Shown here in pieces: positions 1 through 15,000 of a DNA stretch of 64,000 nucleotides. The stretch covers positions 1,545,501-1,609,500 of the forward strand of contig LSRY02000001.1 in assembly GCA_001643675.2 (NCBI GenBank). The letters are read 5' to 3'. Origin of the DNA: Monocercomonoides exilis. Lineage: Eukaryota; Preaxostyla; Oxymonadida; Polymastigidae. The position numbers were made by a program, and so were the translations under genes. Position 1 is the first letter of the stretch; each line of letters opens with the position of its first letter. Below the pieces are notes generated by a model. It had not been told where the DNA came from. It saw only the letters and a list, made by a program, of their open reading frames with translations, and did no database searches.

Positions 1-3000
1 TGGCGAGGCTTCTTTGGAATTCGGGAATATGTTGTTCATCTGTTGCGATGGCTGCTTTTGCACAAAATGCAAACGATGCGCACGTGAAGTGCTTCTGTGA
101 TGACCAATGGAAGGAAGAGGGTATAAAGGCGATGAAGCATATGGCAATTCATTTGGATTAATCATAAATTGTTTTTGAAGGGATGAAGGATCGCTCATAG
201 AATGCACATAACTGTCCACAGAATGAAGAAGTATTTTCCTTTCGGCATATTCCTGCTCTTCATCCAATCTCATCAATCGTTTGATGTTAATTGCAACAAA
301 ACAGTCTCTCAAATTCTGCTTTCTCTCCTTTGCAGCTGCTTTGATCATCCAACCGGCAACCATCGTTTGAGAGATCGAAAGAAGTGCAGCATCCACAAAA
401 GTGCTTTGTAGCTCCAATTTTGATGGTGATCGAATATTGATAAAGGTAACCACATTTGCAGTTGATGGTTCTCTTGGTGCATTCTTTGCTGCAATGTCTG
501 TGTCAGTGTTAAACGAGCTTGTTGTCAGACTTCCTGAACCATATCTTCCTCCGTCTTCGCTATTCGAAGCTGCATCAACGAACATCTGTGGAGCAGATTG
601 TCCAGCTTTGGAACTTTCATCTTGATAGAAAAATGCATTTGTTTGCTTGTTTCCTTCAGTTGCTTGCTCTTTCCTAAGCATTTGAATGGTGACTTCATTT
701 TCATCTTTGCTGTTTTCATTTGATTTTATAATTTTTCCTGGTTGCTGCGTTCCACTTGCTCGAATAATAACTTCTGGAGATAAAATTACATGTACAATAT
801 TATACAGTCCGAATGCAGACACATTTGCAGGAAGCTTTCTCTGAGTTGTTGGAATAGGCATTCCGGATGATGTTGTTGGGCCAGCAAAACCTGTCAAATG
901 GTCAAGTCCAAATTTCGAGTGAGGCATGTTTGTTTCTGTACTCAGCAAAGAAGGATGGAGAGAAATCGGAGAAATCAAAGCAATTTTTGTTGGAGACAAA
1001 TAGAACATTAAATTGACTTCGATTCGCCTGTCGCCAAATAGCGAAAATGATGGGAAATCAAAACTTTTTGCTGATGGAACAATCGAGACACCACTTGTTT
1101 CATATGTTATCTCAGTTTGCTTTTCGCCATTTCCATCTGTTGCACTTGTGAGAAGACCTTGTTCAGACAAAGCATTCGTCTCTTCGCAGGTTTGTCCTCC
1201 TGTCATGTTTGACGGAGCAAAACTTTTTACAGAAACCGGAGCTGTTGACAATGCCTCGCTTGATAACTTTTCTTGAATGATCGATGGTTGTTGCGAATTC
1301 CAGGTTGAACCTGACGCTATCGATGGGGATTTTTTGCGATATCTGGACAATTTACGATGGTGTCCATGTTTTACTGGTGGAGAAACGTTATCACGAATTG
1401 ACTTTGCAGCTGAGGAAATTGACAAATTGTGTGAAGATGCTTTCGATAACTGAGTTTCGGAAACAGAACTTATAAATGAGAAAGATGAGAGTCCAGTCTC
1501 TGACGTCTCTTCATCGGTGCTTTCTTCACTGGGCTGTTCACTTTCACTTTCTTTTTCTTCATCTGGTTCATTTCCGTCATTATCTTCATATAGAGAGGCT
1601 TTATCTGAAGCAGTATTTCCAGCAAATAATGGTTTAGAACCCCTTCCATCGGAGGGACCAGATATCGGTCCAGGAGTTGCACGACGTGATTGATTGGAGT
1701 CATTGCTCTCTTTCAGCAGCCTTCTGAACAATCGCTTTGTCTTCCAGCGATGCAGCACAACGTAAATCATTCCTTCAGAGATTGTATCTGTCCAACTCCT
1801 GATAATGGTTAGTATTTGCCGAGGAGCAGCAAGCTCACATGCCAATTCGACTCCAGATAATGCTATGTCTGAAGAAATCTTTCCATTTTTGTCGTTTATT
1901 CGAGCAACCAACTTTACAGTGGCCATTGGAATTAGGGCTCGACTCAGCCCAGCATCAGCAACCATTGGCTGCGTCAGTCCAGGAAGCACAACCATACGTT
2001 GAAAACCAGAATGTCCAGAACGTCGATTTTTGCTATCTGTCTGATATGAGTTTCCTCTTTGCTGTGACATCCTTTGTTTAGCCTGAAGTATCTTCTGCCT
2101 TTCTCTTGGATCGATTGGCAAAGCTCGAAGAGACATCAGCTCTGCATCAAGAGCTGATTCGCGCTTTGGTACCAACATGATTGATGTTCCAGCTCTTGCA
2201 AGCTGCTTCGCAGGCACAAGATATACAAAGACAGAGTTCAAGTTGAACAAAAACGATAGGAAAGTTCCCGATGTGAGCGGAGAGCCATTCATTTGTAGTT
2301 TTGATTTTCTTTCCTCATTGCTTTTGTCATTCTCCTGGAGGGTATCAGAAAAGATCGAGCCAAGCTCAGAAGTATGATCAGAGCTTTCTGTGTTACCCGA
2401 AGATGAAGAAAATGTGCCAGATGAAGAAAATAAACTCTCACTCGTTGGGTTTGTTGTATCGTAATACGAATCAATTGAATGTTCACTTGGAGACGACGTG
2501 TCCGAGCTGCTATCAGGATCCGAAGCTGTCTCTGTCATTATCTCTTCGTCATTGCGTAAAGCATTGCCACTTGAAAATCCACTGTCACTTGAAAGAAGCT
2601 GAGGTGGTTCATTATGAACTTCTCTGTTATTCAAAGTCATATCTTCCTCAATTGGCAAACGCTTATTTACTGATGAAGGATAATTCTGTAACCCTGTTGT
2701 TGAATTCGTTGCACTATTTGAAGACAATGCTGAAAATGGTGTGCAACTGTAAGACTCCGTATGAGGGAAAGAAAAAGCTGAATGTTCAGCATTTGGACGT
2801 AATTGAGATCCATAATTGTTTGTCATCGATGACTGACTTTCAGATAGTGTTCCAACTGAATGCGACGGATGGAGTGTTCCAGTTGAACTGTCGTCATCTC
2901 TGATTTCAACTCTTTTCCCAAATGAAACTGCACACGACAGACTTGTGAAGCCGAGAATGGCAGGCACAGGTGTCAGCCGAGGCAAAGTTCCAGGTCGTAG

Positions 3001-6000
3001 AGGAAGAGGCTCAACAGGAGAACCATCTGGAGTTGGAGAAGATGGTGATGGGGATGAAGAAGAAATAGAAGATGCCATCGCAGAAAAAGGTGGAGGGGAC
3101 GCCACCACTGATCCCAATGAAGAACGCCCTCTCAGCGAATGGCGCATTAAAACAGGAGAATAATTCTGATGACGACGATGCAAATCGGATATAATCGAAT
3201 CGAGTGATCCATCATGTTTAGCAATCCAAGGTGCCATCGAAGATACAATGGTAGCAGTTACATTTGTAATGTTCAGAGAAAATACAGTAAATGTTGTCAC
3301 ATACATAACACGAGGCTGAACAGACTCAGAAAATGAAGATTGGAGATTGTCAGACATCGCTGGAGAAGTATCAGAAGATGTGGACAATGAAGATGGAGTA
3401 TGGTTGTGGAGAGAAGATGAAAGAACCTGAGGACGCGGAGGAAGAGGAGAGGTGAAAAACGATGTTTTTGAGCGAGTCGAATCGCTGCCTGTTGTCAGCC
3501 GCAAGTTCGCTTTTGAATTATAGTTTGTATTCAACAATGATGTCAGATTCAGATTTTTTGTTGAAATCTTTCCGTTTTCAATAAAACGAGGACTGCTCAA
3601 TGGCTCCTTGAGCGTCTTATTTGAGGGGGCAGTTTTCTGACCAAGAGATGAAGAAGCATCATTCCTGTTTTTCTCGGCTTTCTTTTTCTTTTTCCACTTT
3701 TCTTTCTTCGATGAGTTTCTAAATGTTTCCAAAATTGTTTCATATCTTTGTACCATTATTTGGAGCAATGAAACAGCACTTGGTAATAAAGTGGCTGCCA
3801 CATCGGTAATATCAGCCCGATACAAATCTCTTGTTTGAACATGCTCACATGCCAATTTCGATGCCCCAGCTGCAGCTTCTCTTGGGCTTTGAATGGATGG
3901 AGACATTGACAATGCACCAGAAGTCTGAGGATATTGTGCAGACTCTTTGACAGAAAGAGGAGAGCTTTTCCTTGAGTTCTTTGACTGGTCCTGTGGAAGC
4001 TTCTTCGAAGAAGATTTTGGTGTTCGTTTTTGTTGTGTTGCTTTGACGGCTATTTGTGTTGAGTTTGCTTTTGGATCATTTGAAAGCTTTTCATGTGCAA
4101 GTTTTTCTACTTCAATTGACATCTTGACGATTGCCAGTGTGCTGTTCAACAGGAATTGAGGAGATGTTAAGAATGCTCTGATGTCATCCTGTGTCCACAT
4201 TGTTTGTTGACCTTTTGAGAACTGAGAGCTGTCAGCTTGAGAAGCGCTTAATGATGCATGATTTTGAGTATGTCCCAGTTTTGTTGGAGACTGAGCAGCA
4301 GAAGGCGAGTTTCTTATTTGAGTGCGTATGTCTGCATATTTGGCAAGGATGGCTTTACAACGTGGGACGCTAATAGCAAACGTGATCTTTGAAGAAGCAA
4401 TGGGCACTGCATGAAGATTGGCATAAAGAGCACCGGTTGAGAAGGATAGCAAAGATGTTGGAGAATCTGTAGCAATGGCAGATATTTCTTCAGACACAAT
4501 ACAGACATTATATCCAAATGACAGAGGCAGAAAGCGTTTAAGATTTTGCTCCTTTATCAGATCTTGCTTGGGAGTGAGCTCAAAAGACGAAGATGGAGAT
4601 AGAGAAGGCTTTTGTGAAGGCTCGTTGCTTCTGCTTGTTTGCAGGAAAGGAGATAAAAGTGAACTGCTTTGCATTTTTGATAGACTTGAGAATACACCAG
4701 ATATGTTTGATCTTTGTAGTGTACCTGTCTTTGCTTGAAGTCGCATCGGACCAAATGAAGGCGATCCAACTCTTCGGACTTTCTCCATTTTGTGCTTCTC
4801 AACCACATCTGTGATGATTTGCAGCTTTTTCAGTGATTCTCTCTCTTTCTTCTTTGCCATCTTTTCTTGGCTTGAAAACTTATCTCCAATTTCTTTTGCA
4901 ACAGTTTTGATTTCAGTCATTACTGAGTTCAATTGCAATGCTATGCCTTTCACTTCTGATTGAATGTTCTGGAAAACTAGCAGAATATGTGAAAACATCT
5001 CTGGATTGACTAATATTGACATCTTTCCCAATTCTACAATTGCTGATGTGCACAGTTGTTGAGCTATATCCTTCATCTGAAGATTGGTTGAAGTCGTGTT
5101 CTGGGTATCATTTACAAAACTCTGTTTAGGTGAATTCCAAAATTCGTTTTGAAGAGAAGGAAGAGTTGGAAATGAACTTGGCGCAAACGACGAAACAAAA
5201 GATTGACTTACAGATTGAACATTCTGTTGCGAAAATTGTTGCCTTTCAGCATTATTTTCTCCTTCTGAAGGCTTGCTGCTTTGCTCAGAGAGTTTGGTTG
5301 ATGTTGACAGATGAGAAGGAGAGAAAGATGTGACAGAGACAGCACCTTTAACAGAAGGAAGCAAAAGAGAAGGAATTCCAGCTGGAATCGGAGGAAGTGT
5401 TTCGAGAAACGGGATAGTCGATGGAGCCTTCGCTTGCTTCTGACTTGGTGCCACAAATGGAGATGGTCTCAAAGTTGGGCGTCTTGAATGTTTTCCCTTT
5501 GATTGGTGTGAATTAAGTTTTGGTGCTGCAACAGACGAAGATGATTTATGCGAAATAAACGCTCCTCCATCTGGACCGATGCTGTGGTTGTATGGAGAGT
5601 TGTGAGGCGAAATATAGACAGGTGTTGATTCAACGGCAGGCTGGATCTGTGTTGCTGTATGTGCCATCTGAGAGAACAATGCGGCCGCAGAAATTCTGCT
5701 CCTCTTTTGTGCAGGGAGGAATGTGACACGATTCTGTCTTATATAAAACAGCATGTTCAAAGTGAAGTCCTTGTCAACATGCTTTGCTGTTTCGAACTGT
5801 GTGATTTTTGAAAGATTCCGTGTAAATATCGTTGGATGAGGTGTTTCTGGTTGATTGCCTAAACGAGGTCCAGCTTGCTTTTTGCCCTTTGGCGCATCCT
5901 GAGCTTTCTCAGACTTCTCTGCCTTTAAGTGCTGAGCTTGTGTGGCAGAGGAAGGAGTAGTTGGAAGTGGCATTGGACGTTCCAATGAATTGCGCTGCAG

Positions 6001-9000
6001 CTGTTGAGTCCGAACATTCCCAGGAGCAGTCTGCATCGTGCGCGTATCTTGAACAGAAAGCGACAAATCACTGGTTGGATTTGGAATCACATGCAACGCA
6101 ACAGAAGGTTGACCAAGATGGTTCTTTCTCTTCACTCTCATTGGCTGATACACAACAGACAGTGACATTCCACAGAACTCATCCAGTAGAATTAAAGATG
6201 GCAGTGAAGATGCAATATGAGCGCGATGGAGTGTGAAAGTAATGTGAAAGGGAATGTGAAACAGACGAGGCTTCTTCTCAGATTGAGCTTTTTGTGAGCT
6301 CAACATAGTGCGAGAGGAAGATAGTGTTCCATGTGGAGAAGAAGACAATGGTGGAACATCTTGAATTCTTTGTCCGATTTCTGTGGGTGACTGCGAGGTT
6401 GGGATTGTAGTTCCATTGAATTGTTCAATTGAAATAGGAGCAGGCGGAGTGGGAATGCGAGGCAGAGGAGGAGTTGCTCTTCGGGTTGGCTTTGAATGAG
6501 GAGTCGAAAGCGGAGAAACTGTCAACTGAGGCAAAGGCACTGTTGACTGAACGCTTGGGACACGCTTTGAAAAAGAAGTGGTTGAAGATGAAAGTGAAGA
6601 TGAAAGAGAAGAGAAGAGAGATGAACGAGATGAAGAACTGGCAGAATCTTGAGAATTGTAATCCTTCAGCAACTTTTTCGCTCTAATTGTTGCGCTGCTG
6701 CTAGCGAGACCAGAATGCTTATCATCTTTCTTCCTTCTTTTTTCTTCCTCTGCGTTTTGGAGGAATTCAATCAACCCAGGTGACGGCCTCAGAGAAGAAC
6801 CTTCACCAAAAAAGCTCTCAAAATTAAATGATTTTTGTTCAGTTTGCGGAGGTGCATTCAACGGAGAAGAACCAATTTGTGCAGACTTCTGCGACTGATT
6901 GTCGGAAGCTGGAGACAATGTTGAAAAAGAAGAAGACAGTTGTGAACCGCCCTCAGGTGTGAGAGATGTCAAGTCTCCAGACAGTATCCGAGAGACATCA
7001 ACCAGATTTCTTTGTGACTTCAACCGCCGATGAAGACGGAGAGAACCAAACTGTTCTGGTTGGTTTCCTTTGCTGCTTAATGTCAATGGCTGTCCCAAGG
7101 ATGTTGATTGGTGATGACCAGTCAGTGTTGTAAAGTTAGAAGGTTCATCTCCTTCTATTGTGCTTGATAGAGGGCTTCTCTTGCCTTTAGCATTCGGATG
7201 AGGTGCAAATCCATCAGGAAGTTCAGAAATTGTTCCAGAGCTATTCAGTTTCTCATTTGGCCTTGATTTATTTCCTTCATTTTGAGAAGAAGCATTGATG
7301 CTTCCAGTGGAAGTGCACCCACCAAATTCTGGCGCTGGAGCAAAACCCATTTCGAAGTCTGATGGCTCATCCACAATTGGCTGTCCGAGCGGAGTGAGTG
7401 GAATAAGCCAGCCAGCAGCATCGCTTCCTTCCTCCGAGGAGGAAGCAGTCAACGGAGTGGTTGTTCTGGATGTGCCACCTGATGTAGATGCAGACATTCC
7501 AGTTGAAGACGCTGAGTCTGCATCAGTGTCTTCCCACACCTGGATAGATAGCTTTTTCTGAGACTTATATGCAGGCAAGTTGGCTGGTTGTGTGACAAGA
7601 GACGGATGGAATGAGCCTGTTTGAAGCATTGGAGGTTGTTGTTGTTGAGTGGCTGCTCGTTGCGTCCCTGTTGTAATAAGCAGAATTGATGTCTGAGGCA
7701 GCCAGGAACGGACAAATGCTTCGAGTGTCTTCAATCGGCGTGTGCTGAGCGGAATGCTGATAACAAATGAACCAACATCCATCATTGCATCAATTGGTAG
7801 TGTGGGAGGAATCACTTGTTGTTCTTGTGTTGGGTTTTCATTTCCATCAGCAGAAATTTGAGTATTGCCATTAGCATCTCTAAAAGCGAGATTTGTTTGC
7901 TGTTGCATTGCAGCAGAAGCTCCTGCGGTGATATTATTGCTTTGATTAAATGTTCTTGCCTGTGACAAATTCTGAGCAGTGGAAGTTGTCACTTGTCCTA
8001 TTTGTATAGTTGCAGCTGGCTGATTATTTGGCTGCGATGGTGGAGGCGTTGCTCCTTCTCCCCTTTCTTTTGTTTTGTTTCTCTTCGTATTCTTTTCTTT
8101 TGCTTTGATAAGAACAGAAAGTGCTGCAAGAATGTTGTTTACAGCCACGTTGATGTGAGGGGTGGTTTCTGTGCGATATTCGCTTTCATGATAGATCAGC
8201 TCAATCCGATCAACAGAAGGAGTGACAGATATGAATAAAGAGGGAGATGTATTTTTCTGCTCATTTTGTCCATCGGCCTGTTGATTGTTCTCTGAAGTGT
8301 TTGATGCCGAAGGGGTGTTTGATGAAGGAGTGGATGAAGCTGAAGTTGATGCTGTTTCAGTACGCATTTGATGTTCTGAACGTTGAGAAAACGTGCTTGG
8401 TGGAGTTTGTGAAACAGGCTGAATCGCATTGCTATGGAGAGGTGATTGAGCTATTGAAGCTTGTGTTGTGTGCTGAATGGTTGTTGTTTGCTGGTGCAAA
8501 GGCGATGACACACTCAACGCTGGTGTTAATGAAGAAGAATTCGAATTCGATTGCAAAGTTGTGGGAGGCTGAATAGCCAAAGATGCAGCTACTGGTTGAG
8601 TTGGACTTTGCTTCGACATGATTGGGACAACAACTGCAGAAATGAGACTTCTTTCAATTTGAATAGTGAATTCTCCAAGTTTCTCCACTTTTGACGAAAC
8701 GCGTGCATTGTCAATGGTAAACTGGCACAAAACAGAAAAGATTCGAGGTACTTTCTCAGAAGACACAAAACGGATGCTGTTTTGCTGGTTTGCCATCAGA
8801 GCAGAGGATGGAGAAGAAGCTGCGGAGGAAGGAATCTGGTTTGTCAAAAGACGACGTCTGGTCGCTTGCCTGGAATGCACATAAGCAATTGACCCCTTTC
8901 TGTATGCTCCTGTGGAAGCGGTACTGCGAATCCTACTGTCTTGCACTTCCTCTTCTTCGTCTTCGTCTTCTTCGCTGCCATCATCGCTGTCATCCCCAAA

Positions 9001-12000
9001 TCCGTAGAAATCCCAAGGCATTTTGCGCTCCTTCTTCATCTTCCTTTGCGAGCGTAGATATCTGTTCCGTTCTTTCCTCCGCTTTTGTAGCGATTTCTTC
9101 ACATGCTTCAATCGCTTCTGCAAAATATCTGCACCCCACATCGGATTAAACATGGCATTTTCGTCGATCTCTTCGTCTTCATCGCCAATCACCATTTGTC
9201 TATTGCCCATCGAGCCTCGTCGCCGTCTCAAAGAACGTGCCTGCCATCGGAGTGTTTTCTGCCTGCGATGTCGAAGTGCTCTTCTGTGTTCATAATCCAA
9301 CAGCATCTGCCCAAAGGCATACCTTTTTTGTGTCTCAGTATCAATCTGCTCGCCAGCTGCATCTCTCTCCTCGATTTCCTGCTGATCTGCAAGAAAAGCT
9401 TCAATCACAGTTCTTCTATTCAGCTTTCGACCAACTTGGAGCTCCAAAAACTGCCACAGCTGCCGTCTTTCCTCTTCCTCGTCTTCTTCGTAATCCAAAT
9501 CATCTCCAATGCTGTCGTAATCATCTTCATAATAGCTTTCATCTGGATCTTCGCTGTAATCGCTGTCAGCATATTCGTTCTCTTCTCTCATCTGTCCAGA
9601 GCGCCCTCTTCTTCTTCTGTGTCTCATTCGTCTTCTGTGCGAATAATCTCTCCTTCGATCATCTTCATCTTCATCTTGCTCGCTATCCTGACCGTTGTAA
9701 TCAAGCAAGCCAAACATAAGATCGCTTTCATCGCTTTCATCCTCTTCTTCTTCCTCATCGTCTTCATCGTCTTCATCTGTTGAAGCCCCTTTCCTTTTTT
9801 TCCGCCTCTTTTTGTATTCGACCCAATACACTTCTCCGTTCTCGTCTTCTTCCCATTGTCCTTCCTTTGAATCATCATCGTCTTCTTCTTCCTCTTCTTG
9901 TTCCTCCTCATCCTCTTCCATTGTTTCCTCATCCTCAACTTCCTCATCTTCTTCTTCAATATTATTCAACTTCAATAACGAATCGTCAACTTCTTTCCCT
10001 TTGACTTTTTCGTTCTCTTTTTCATCGTCATTATCATCAGATGGAAGAACGTGAATATCTTCTCTGGCTGGATGCGATGAGGAAGCTTTCGGAAGTCCAC
10101 GCTCTGATTTCTGTGGCCTGAGAAGAGGGGCATGCTCTGCCTCTATTTCTTCTTCTTCAAACACATCTAATGAATCCGATGGCAGCTCTTCCATCTCCAC
10201 ATTAGCTCCCCGAATTAGTGGATTAGCCTTCACAGACACTTTCTGCATTGGCGATTCAGACAAATGTGTGCTATGCCTCTTTGTCTGACTCACTTCAGAT
10301 GATGGCGGAGCAAAAGACGGGTTGGATTCGCGCTTTGCCATCGGAGGTGGTGTGGTTGATCTGAATCCCTTTTGAGCCAGTCGTGAAGATGCAGAAGTTG
10401 CTGCTGCTGGAGTGAACAGCGAGCGGTATGCTGCTCTCACCATCGTCCAGCAGGAAGATACAGACGCCTGGACAACTGCAGCTCTCGCTGAGAAGAAGTG
10501 GGGCCAGAGAGAAGGATGAAGCTTGAGAGAGATTGATGACACTTTCAGAACACCAGACAGGTTCTTCACCATCAGAATTGGCAGTCCTTTGCCGTCTGCT
10601 GTTCTCAGAGCATCAGAAGAGAGAGAGTCGCCAGCTGTCTGCAGCAGAACAAATGCTCCTTGCAAAGGAGACAGACGAGTTGTGTGGTCTGTTTGCAATG
10701 ACTGACTTGGGAAAGGCTGAAACATCGACGAAGGCAAAGTGGATGGAATCATCGAAGCAGTCTTCCGTGAGAAGTTCTTTTGTTGCGAAAACATAAACGA
10801 AGAAGGATTGAAAGTCAGAGGATTTGGACTCGGAGCAGCCGTGGCTGTTGATGTGGCAATGACAGAGTTTGAACTGTTGTGTGTGAGAGAAGGAAACAGA
10901 GTGAGTCCGAGTGTGGTCTGCCCAAGTGTAAATGCCGTGTTGTCTGAGTCGCCAATCCCAAGCAGAGTCACTTCAGTCAGACCAATTGATACAGAAAACT
11001 CCATCGAAGGATCCAACTTGAAGACTGGCTTGGGCGCCTTTGGCTTCTTCGTTGTGAAAGAAAACTCACGTTCAGTCATTAAGCCATTAGAACTTTGCTT
11101 AGGTGCAGATGTGACAAACGAAAGGAATGTTCTCCCGTGCTGTGCGATGGCGCTTCTCATTGTGTCGCTGCCTTGAAAACTGCTTTTGTCTGGCAACAAT
11201 GTGCTTTCCGCAGCATAACTCGCACTTGGTGAGAGATTCACCCCAGTTTTGCGTCGAATGTGGCTTCTCTGCGGGAAATGAGAAGGTGTTGCAGGAACTC
11301 CAGATGGAATTGTTGAATGGTGTAAACCAGACAAACCTGGTGATGCATCTCCTGCCCTGTCAGGCACACGAGGCTCATCAAAAAGCGACTGACGAGCTGT
11401 GGCAGCTTTCTGCATGAATCGTGCAAGGGTGGCTGTCCATTCCTGTGCACCGTGTGACAGAAACAGATAAAAAGAAGGAGTGACTTCGATAGTGAGATAC
11501 GAGACAGCTGTTCCAACACTCAAGAAGTTGGATGCAATGGCAGGTGAAAGAATTGGCTTGCTTGCTTCAGAGTTAGTAGAAGATGATGAAGCATTTTGAG
11601 CTGGTGCGTTAGTTGCCTCTTGTTCATCACCAATAGAAACACTCAGCTCATTCTGTTGTCTGATAATCCGAACTTTTGTTTTCTTCAAGTCAAACAGTAG
11701 ACACGGACGAGAAAGTGCATGTGCTTCATCAGGCGATGAAGAGGCAGAGGAAGCAGCAGAAGCTGATCCCAGCACAGGACTGATATCGCCTGGGGACAGA
11801 GGACTCAACGGCACTTGCTTTGCATCGCATTGATTTGTGCCATTTTTGGGAGCGATGACAAACAAAGGCACGGCAGACATTGAAAAACCTTCGACCGTCA
11901 GCAGAATGTGGATGGATCTCGACTCCTCTGATGAGTTGCGAAGAGACGGCGGGAGCTTTTCTGTTCTGAGGGAGAAGTCTTTCTTCCTGTCGAACTTGCC

Positions 12001-15000
12001 CCACCGGTCTTTGCCACCAGCCACTGAGGAAGAATACGAGTGCAGTGAATTCTGCTTGAGGATATCTCTGTCTTTGCGGATGTTGGCTGATGCCACAGCC
12101 GAGTTGAATGCGTAGCTGCTGGCTGTCTTCGAAGAGATTGCTGAAAGCGTCTTTGGAGTTGCAGACAAAGTTGACAGTTCTCCCAAATGAAGAGTCGATG
12201 CTCTTTGTGGCTGAGCAGTCTGCAGGCTGTCTTTGTCTACTTGTGCCACATTCGTCTTTGATGAAGAGAACGAGAAAACTAAGTTGTTCAGTGCGAACAT
12301 CTGGGCGAAGGATTTTGGAGGAGTCTGTTTGAAGAGCTGGGTGATGAACGGCCTCTGATAGCGGGGAAGAGCTATGTTGTGCACAACAGCCACATTCAGA
12401 GACTCAATTGAAACATGAATTGAAGGCATTCGATGCGAAATTGTGGTGATTGCTGTGGGTGATGAGGCATACATCTTTGTAAGTGCTTGATTTTTATCTT
12501 TATCATTGCTGTTGGCTTTGCTTTTATTGTCTTGTTTTGCAGAAGCAGAGCCATCAGTAGTGCCTGTTGACTGCTGACTTGTCAGTGGAATGGCAACAGT
12601 TGGCAGTGCTTGGAGGACATTGTGCATGTGTGTCATTGCCAGCAGCAGATAGTCTTCAAACACCCACAAAAAGTACGGAACACATAGCAGATTGGCACTG
12701 AAATCGACTGAAATGGCAGAAGGAACACTTATTTCGTCTGATTCTGCAGCAGATGGAAGCATAAGCTGAACAGAAGTTGGGGAAACAGTTGAAGAAAATG
12801 AAGATGATGAAGTGGAAGAGGAAGAAGAAGAAGAAGATGATGATGATAAAGCAGAAAATTGAGAGAAAGCAGTAGACTGAGAACGTGAAGGTGCAGGCGA
12901 AGGAGAGCTGGTGGCAGAAGAAGCAGGAGTCGGCTGGTCGGAAATGAAAAGGTTCTTGTTCAATATTTGATTGGATGCAAATGGTTTTGAAGAAGGCAGA
13001 AGTGACTGGTAGAACGATACAGGTGAAATGGTAGGAAGAGAAAGAGATGCATAATAAGATGAAGAATTAACGTCACGAAGCGCACTTTCAATCGAAAAAG
13101 AGCGAAGGATGTCGGGTGTGGAATGAGTCAGCAGGTCAGATGAGGATAGAGGTGAAAATGAAGGTTGGGCACGTGAATTGAATGAAGTGTAGAATGGAGG
13201 AGAAGGTGATGATGATGAAGCAGAAGGAGAAGCAGAAGCAGAAGCCGAATAAGAATGTTCAGGTGATTGACGAAGTGAGTGATTGTGTGCGTGTTGTGTG
13301 ATGTGAGTGATGTGCGGGAGTATCATCGAGTGCACAGCTCCACATGCAACCGTCGGGATGGTCTGTGGAGTGACTGAATACCAATGCAGGGCAAAGAAGC
13401 AGTCAGGATTGGATATTCGCGGAGGAGGCTGCTGATACGGAGAAAAGGGGGCTTTCATCTGAGAAGAGGTGGAGTCGTCTTCGGAAACTGCCTTTTTGCT
13501 TTCATAGGAAGTTGATTGGCTTGTCGAAGATGGGAAAGAAAGAACAGGAGACAATGAGAAAGCAGAGGAGGAAGAAGAAGAAGATGATGATGAGGAAGAA
13601 GAAGAAGAAGAAGAAGGGAAAGAAGAAGGCAGAAACGCAGCTGTTGAAGAAGCAGGGAATGAGAAGAAGGACATATCTTCACTCGTCTCTGTTGTATGCT
13701 TTTCAAGTGTTGATTCGCGACAAGTGCTGTTTTGGATCCACTGCTTTGAGACAAGATGAGGCTGGACAGACGGATAAGCAATGGAAGAATGAATAAGAAG
13801 AGGCTTTGGTGGGTATGCTGGATTTGTGATGGGGATGAGGTGCTGCTCATCTGCCAGTGCTGAATGAGAATAAGCAGACTCTGATGTTTCAACGGGGTTG
13901 CTGCCAAGCAACGAGGAAGGGACAGAATACTCCACATCCGATGTGGCTGAGAGTGGAACGATGGCTGAAGGAGACACGCCCATCACACGGGCAGCAGGAT
14001 ACATCCACGCAACAGCACTTTCATTGCGAAGGAGAGAAATGCGCTTGCTGTATTTGTCTCGCAGGGAGAGGAGCAGATGACGTTGCAGAAGCTCATTCTC
14101 TGCGGGAGGAGGGGAGGAGAAGTAGGTGAAGGATCCGTGTGTGCTGAAGGCAAACACCTCTGCAAATGTGTGTGGATAATGTTGTGAAGATGATGGCGAT
14201 TGAGAAGGAGGCGGCTTCATCTTTGCAGTACTTGCAGTCATCCGGGTGAAGTTTGGTGTCATCCACACTTTGTTGCTGAGCAGGGCAGAAAAAGCGAGAG
14301 AAGGAAAAGAGACGATAAGAGTAGACAGAGAACGCACTGTGGGTACAGAGGAGAACACAACTTGAAGAGGAAGCGACAAAGAGAGAGTGGAGATGGATGT
14401 TTTGCTTACAATAGACAGAGAGATTGGCTGCACAACAGCATGAACAGTGAGTGGAACAACAGAAAAAGAAGGAAGAGCCAACTTGTCTGGGATGAAGATG
14501 AGCGACAGATCGTTGTTAGAGGATGACGCTGCATCGCTGGCAGATGGCAGTGCAGAGATGAAAGCAGAGGATTCGCTGTGTGTTCGCATGGCTGAGGGAG
14601 AAGGCAGAGCGGACGGCGGAGTGATGAGAGAAGGCGTGTGAGTCGGATGGAATAGAGTGGACGGGTCAGACGCTTCGACCTCCTTGCCAGCTGCATATTG
14701 CGATGCTGATGAAGGCTTCGGCTTGAACAGCAAGAGCTTTGCCTTCTCAATGATAGGCACTTTGTGTGGTGTGGGCGGGCTGATGATGAGGGGAGTCTTG
14801 ACAGACGAAGGGATGTCCTTCTCGTCGACCGTGATGACGTTGTCTGCCACCAGCACTTTCTGTCCCAGTGTGGAGTGTTTGATGTTCTGGATGGAGCTTT
14901 TGAATGTCGACGACTTCAGCGGAATGAGCACCGGGTTCTGGGTGATCCACTCTCTTGTGTCGCCTGTGCTGTACTGATGAATAAACTTCACCACAAACTT

